From: FEN-1191 sp964528845
Lineage (GTDB): Bacteria > Pseudomonadota > Gammaproteobacteria > Steroidobacterales > Steroidobacteraceae
Direction of reading: 5' to 3'
DNA: 64,000 nucleotides
Assembly (NCBI GenBank): GCA_964528845.1
Contig: CAZGVE010000003.1
Coordinates: 1 to 64,000 of the forward strand
In this document: positions 62,488 through 64,000 of the stretch, piece after piece
Layout of the letters: each line of letters opens with the position of its first letter
Numbering within the stretch: the first letter of the stretch is position 1
Translations under genes and position numbers: made by a program
The notes under the pieces: model-generated
Database searches by the model: none
Seen by the model: only the letters and a program-made list of their open reading frames with translations
What the model was told of the DNA's origin: nothing

Positions 62488-62655
62488 ATGGACATGATCG
62501 TGGTGTTGATCGTGCTGTTGTTGCTGTTCGGCGGCGGCGGCGGTTTGTACTGGGGCATGGGCGCCGGCTGGGGGTTTGGTCCCGTGGGACTGATCATTGC
62601 CGTCCTCGTGATTTCATTCCTGCTGTTTGGCTATCGCGGCAGACGGGGCGGGTAG
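62488..62655 (+). CDS. 55-residue glycine-rich small membrane protein
   Basis: ATG 62488 with AGGAG 7-8 bases upstream. Two hydrophobic helices (MDMIVVLIVLLLLF and GLIIAVLVISFLLFG) flank a Gly-rich turn (GGGGGLYWGMGAGWGFGP), with a basic end RGRRGG. It resembles DUF3309-like tiny proteins often found with CsbD genes, but I cannot assign the family surely. Function unknown, perhaps envelope stress. Confidence 0.7.
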   Translation: MDMIVVLIVLLLLFGGGGGLYWGMGAGWGFGPVGLIIAVLVISFLLFGYRGRRGG

Positions 62656-62688
62656 CGACGAGACAGCGCCGGCCACGCCACGTGTAGC

Positions 62689-62721
62689 TGCCCAAGCGGG
62701 GCTCGCCCCGCAGCCCGGGCA
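62689..62721. terminator. nested GC hairpin after the CsbD/small membrane protein genes
   Basis: Inner stem 62696-62701 with 62706-62711 (4-base loop CTCG), flanked by TGCCC (62689-62693) and GGGCA (62717-62721). It lies 34 bases past the last plus-strand stop. No T-run follows, so its role as terminator is uncertain. Confidence 0.35.
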
Positions 62722-62742
62722 CGGATTGGGGCCCCGAAGGTC

Positions 62743-62856
62743 CTACGCGATAGCCCTGGCAACGTTTCGCAGGCGCGCCGACAGGCGCGGGGCTGCAAAA
62801 TCGATGAATGCGCGCAGCCGGCCCTGCTCGGCCTGGTAGCAGGTGGTCTGGGCGAG
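62743..62856 (-). pseudogene. remnant of a LysR-type regulator C-terminus
   Basis: The minus-strand frame ending at 62743 reads GRLRAFIDFAAPRLSARL near its end. This is the usual last stretch of LysR-family effector domains (R-AFIDF followed by a short helix). The sequence before it does not continue as a LysR protein in any frame, and no DNA-binding part is nearby. It is therefore a decayed tail of about 37 codons, left by deletion or rearrangement. Confidence 0.5.
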
Positions 62857-63128
62857 ATCCAGTCCGGAGCGCGCGGCCGCCATGGCCGAGTCGGCGCTCG
62901 TCGTAGCCCTCCGTGTTCGCACTGCAAGGCTCTGGTCGCGCCCGGCACGCCGTCGCATCCGACTGAAATCCAGAAGCACGATTGCATTGCCCGCTCGAGC
63001 ATCTTGGGTACTCGTATTGCTGGCGCCATTTCGAGACCTCGAAAGAGCATCTACGCAATGGCTTCAATAGGTTCACAGACGACCGATCCTTATCTTCGCG
63101 ACTCACAACATCCACAGAGCCAGGCCCT
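62857..63128. other. noncoding region between LysR remnant and hipA
   Basis: 272 bases with no gene I can support. Base composition is lower in GC than the surroundings and short open frames show no recognised family. It is probably part of the same decayed or rearranged patch. Confidence 0.4.
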
Positions 63129-64000
63129 CTATCCTGCTTTCATTCGACCGGCAGCGGCGCGCAGGCCGTCCAGCACATCGTGCGCCAACTCCTGAGGGAA
63201 GTCCGCGGGCAGCAGGTCTTGCACTGAATCGGCGACCGAACCGGTTCTTTCGATCAACTCTTCCATCATGCGGCCGATCCCGCTGCCGAGACCGCAGCGC
63301 TGTGCCGTGAGTTCGAAGTGGCGCGGCAGGATGTCGCTCCAGTGGTAGTGAGATCCCTTGATGCCGCGAATGGCCATGGCCATCTTCACCTTGTGCGGGG
63401 ACAAGCGTCCGGCTTCCGTACCGAGTGCATGATGAGCCGAGAGCACGTCATAACGGGGAGTCAGGAGGTAACTGCCGCCTGCATTCAGGAAGAGGCTGAA
63501 GTTCTTGGCGTGCCCGTCGATCGCGCACAGCATCCAGAAGAGGATTTGAGTTCGAAAGAAGTCTCTGCGGTCTTCATCGGCAGCCTCGGAACCCAGCAGA
63601 ATGCCCATCATCGCTTCGATTCCCGGGCCACCGTCCGCCTGATATTTCTGCGTCGGCGCGACACCCATGGCCTGACAGAAATCTTCCTGGGGCAGCCGGA
63701 TGACCCAGGTCCTGTCGGCCGCCAGGCGTCGATCGAAGCGCTCGACGATGAGGGCCTTCTGGGTGGCGAACCGTGCAATGGCGCATTTAGCCGTCGGGAC
63801 TCCATACGCCGCCAGGATCTGCGCGCACAGCCACTCGTTCTCGACGGACGTACGAAGATCGATGCCTCCGGGGAGCAGGCCCAGGGGAAGTTTCAGGATA
63901 TGTGTCGATGGGGTGGCGCCGTGAGGGCGGAACCAGTGCCCATCCTGGAACAGCAGTGCGGTTTTTTCCTGCGCGCCGGCGATGGAGAGCCGGAAGTCAT
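63129..64000 (-). CDS. HipA family serine/threonine kinase (toxin), 5' end beyond the window
   Basis: 290 codons of the C-terminal part are visible and open to the window edge. HipA features in order: LSIAGAQEKTALLF (nucleotide loop region), STHILKLPLG (Lys), LIVERFDRR, the catalytic loop AIDGHAKNFSLF (D and N), and TPRYDVLSA (the metal-binding Asp region). All key kinase positions seem intact. HipA kinases phosphorylate glutamyl-tRNA synthetase or similar targets and are held by a HipB-type DNA-binding antitoxin. hipB and about 130-150 N-terminal residues should lie just past 64000. HipA-like kinases without a toxin role also exist. Confidence 0.85.
   Translation of the reverse strand, partial: DFRLSIAGAQEKTALLFQDGHWFRPHGATPSTHILKLPLGLLPGGIDLRTSVENEWLCAQILAAYGVPTAKCAIARFATQKALIVERFDRRLAADRTWVIRLPQEDFCQAMGVAPTQKYQADGGPGIEAMMGILLGSEAADEDRRDFFRTQILFWMLCAIDGHAKNFSLFLNAGGSYLLTPRYDVLSAHHALGTEAGRLSPHKVKMAMAIRGIKGSHYHWSDILPRHFELTAQRCGLGSGIGRMMEELIERTGSVADSVQDLLPADFPQELAHDVLDGLRAAAGRMKAG

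Noticed and set aside
62982..63227. Plus-strand 81-codon open frame (MHCPLEHLGYSYCWRHFE...)
   Set aside because: Looks protein-like for a short stretch but runs into the antisense of hipA; no family recognised and no convincing ribosome site.

Overview
The window is about 64 kb of GC-rich bacterial chromosome around a replication origin. Gene content and order (dnaA-dnaN-recF-gyrB, rpmH-rnpA-yidD-yidC-mnmE-mnmG, an aa3-type cytochrome oxidase cluster with SURF1 and CtaA/CtaB, bioBFHCD, gmk-rpoZ-spoT-ridA-recG-ubiA) indicate a gammaproteobacterium. My best guess is a Nevskiales/Steroidobacterales-type lineage; that placement is inference from gene order and style, not from a phylogeny. A run of exactly 100 Ns (3025-3124) shows this is a scaffolded draft assembly.

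Left arm (1-24 kb) is accessory. It holds a PQQ-dehydrogenase/cytochrome c fusion, two cation diffusion facilitators in one operon, two paralogous TIGR03118 beta-propeller proteins, a TorF-type porin, and an overlapping operon of ECF sigma factor, zinc-finger anti-sigma factor and subtilase-like lipoprotein. A five-gene type III polyketide cluster follows (type III PKS, methyltransferase, FAD oxidoreductase, ACP, ketosynthase). Next come a CHRD protein, a two-subunit molybdenum hydroxylase, a hydroxyacid dehydrogenase/IlvD-family dehydratase/acetyltransferase operon, and a divergent DJ-1 family pair (isonitrile hydratase-like enzyme and GlxA-type regulator).

Centre (24-36 kb) is the replication core. 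gyrB, recF, dnaN and dnaA lie on the minus strand, and rpmH to mnmG on the plus strand. The dnaA-dnaN gap has three one-mismatch DnaA boxes and an AT-rich stretch, so it is the best oriC candidate. Two parS-like ParB sites lie inside recF.

Right arm (36-62 kb) is almost entirely minus-strand housekeeping, so it is transcribed toward the origin: trkH-trkA, uvrD, gloB, ctaB-ctaA-SCO-like-SURF1, coxC-cox11-small gene-coxA-coxB, DUF2244, bioD-C-H-F-B, ubiA-recG-ridA-spoT-rpoZ-gmk. The biotin genes overlap one another and run straight into the oxidase genes. The last 1.9 kb is accessory again: a CsbD stress protein, a small membrane protein, a decayed LysR-regulator tail and the C-terminal two thirds of a HipA-like kinase cut by the window edge.

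The most interesting candidates for undescribed biology are the sigma/anti-sigma/subtilase operon, where the protease lacks its oxyanion-hole Asn and the anti-sigma factor ends in a propeptide-like domain, and the type III PKS cluster, whose product I cannot predict. No tRNA, rRNA, CRISPR array or insertion sequence was recognised.
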